From CAZXYS01 sp964645005 (GTDB lineage: Bacteria; Bacteroidota; Ignavibacteria; Kapaibacteriales; UBA2268), in the NCBI GenBank assembly GCA_964645005.1, contig CAZXYS010000074.1, positions 1 through 6,666 of the forward strand: a stretch of DNA of 6,666 nt. Direction: 5' to 3'. This document shows, piece after piece, positions 6,627-6,666 of the stretch (its first letter is position 1; each line of letters begins with the position of its first letter). The position numbers and the translations under genes are program-made. The notes beneath the pieces are model-generated. The model was not told the origin of the DNA, did not search any database, and saw nothing but the letters and a program-made list of their open reading frames with translations.

Positions 6627-6666
6627 TAAAAAAATCATAGCCAATTAGGATTCCAAGTTAAGGAAT

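Overview
The window looks like chromosomal DNA of an AT-rich member of the Bacteroidota/Ignavibacteriota (FCB) group. The best evidence is a promoter-like element in front of the tRNA gene that fits the Bacteroidota pattern TTTG-N20-TAnnTTTG exactly, with a similar -7 element upstream of the NRAMP-like gene. Most genes also lack a Shine-Dalgarno sequence, and the protein types (secreted M14 peptidase, large membrane-anchored VWA protein, divergent NRAMP) suit that group. The phylum assignment is inference.

Layout, left to right. Positions 1-355 (minus) hold a broken MNT-type nucleotidyltransferase gene of the HI0073/MntA kind. Its reading frame is interrupted in a run of A and one catalytic Asp is replaced by Asn. 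A short open frame that runs off the left edge might be the start of its HEPN partner. Positions 374-1873 (minus) encode a secreted M14 zinc carboxypeptidase of the cytosolic-carboxypeptidase (CCP/AGBL-like) type. A 217-base divergent spacer follows. Then comes an unrecognised 211-residue, membrane-anchored or secreted protein at 2091-2726 (plus), the only gene here with a strong Shine-Dalgarno. It converges on an NRAMP-like transporter at 2777-4045 (minus). Upstream of that, also on the minus strand, is a 726-residue membrane protein with VWA and glutamine-amidotransferase-like domains at 4152-6332. The right end carries tRNA-Pro(CGG) at 6477-6550 (plus) with its own promoter, followed directly by what may be the stub of a GIY-YIG endonuclease gene.

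The genes do not form one obvious pathway. The VWA and NRAMP-like genes are 106 bases apart on the same strand, but the second seems to have its own promoter. The M14 gene and the nucleotidyltransferase remnant are 18 bases apart and may share a transcript. I see no CRISPR array, insertion sequence or clear new multi-gene system. The points most worth a second look are the NRAMP-like protein without the usual metal-binding motifs, the frame break of the nucleotidyltransferase exactly at a dnaX-type slippery heptamer, and the Asn-to-Glu change in the substrate motif of the carboxypeptidase.
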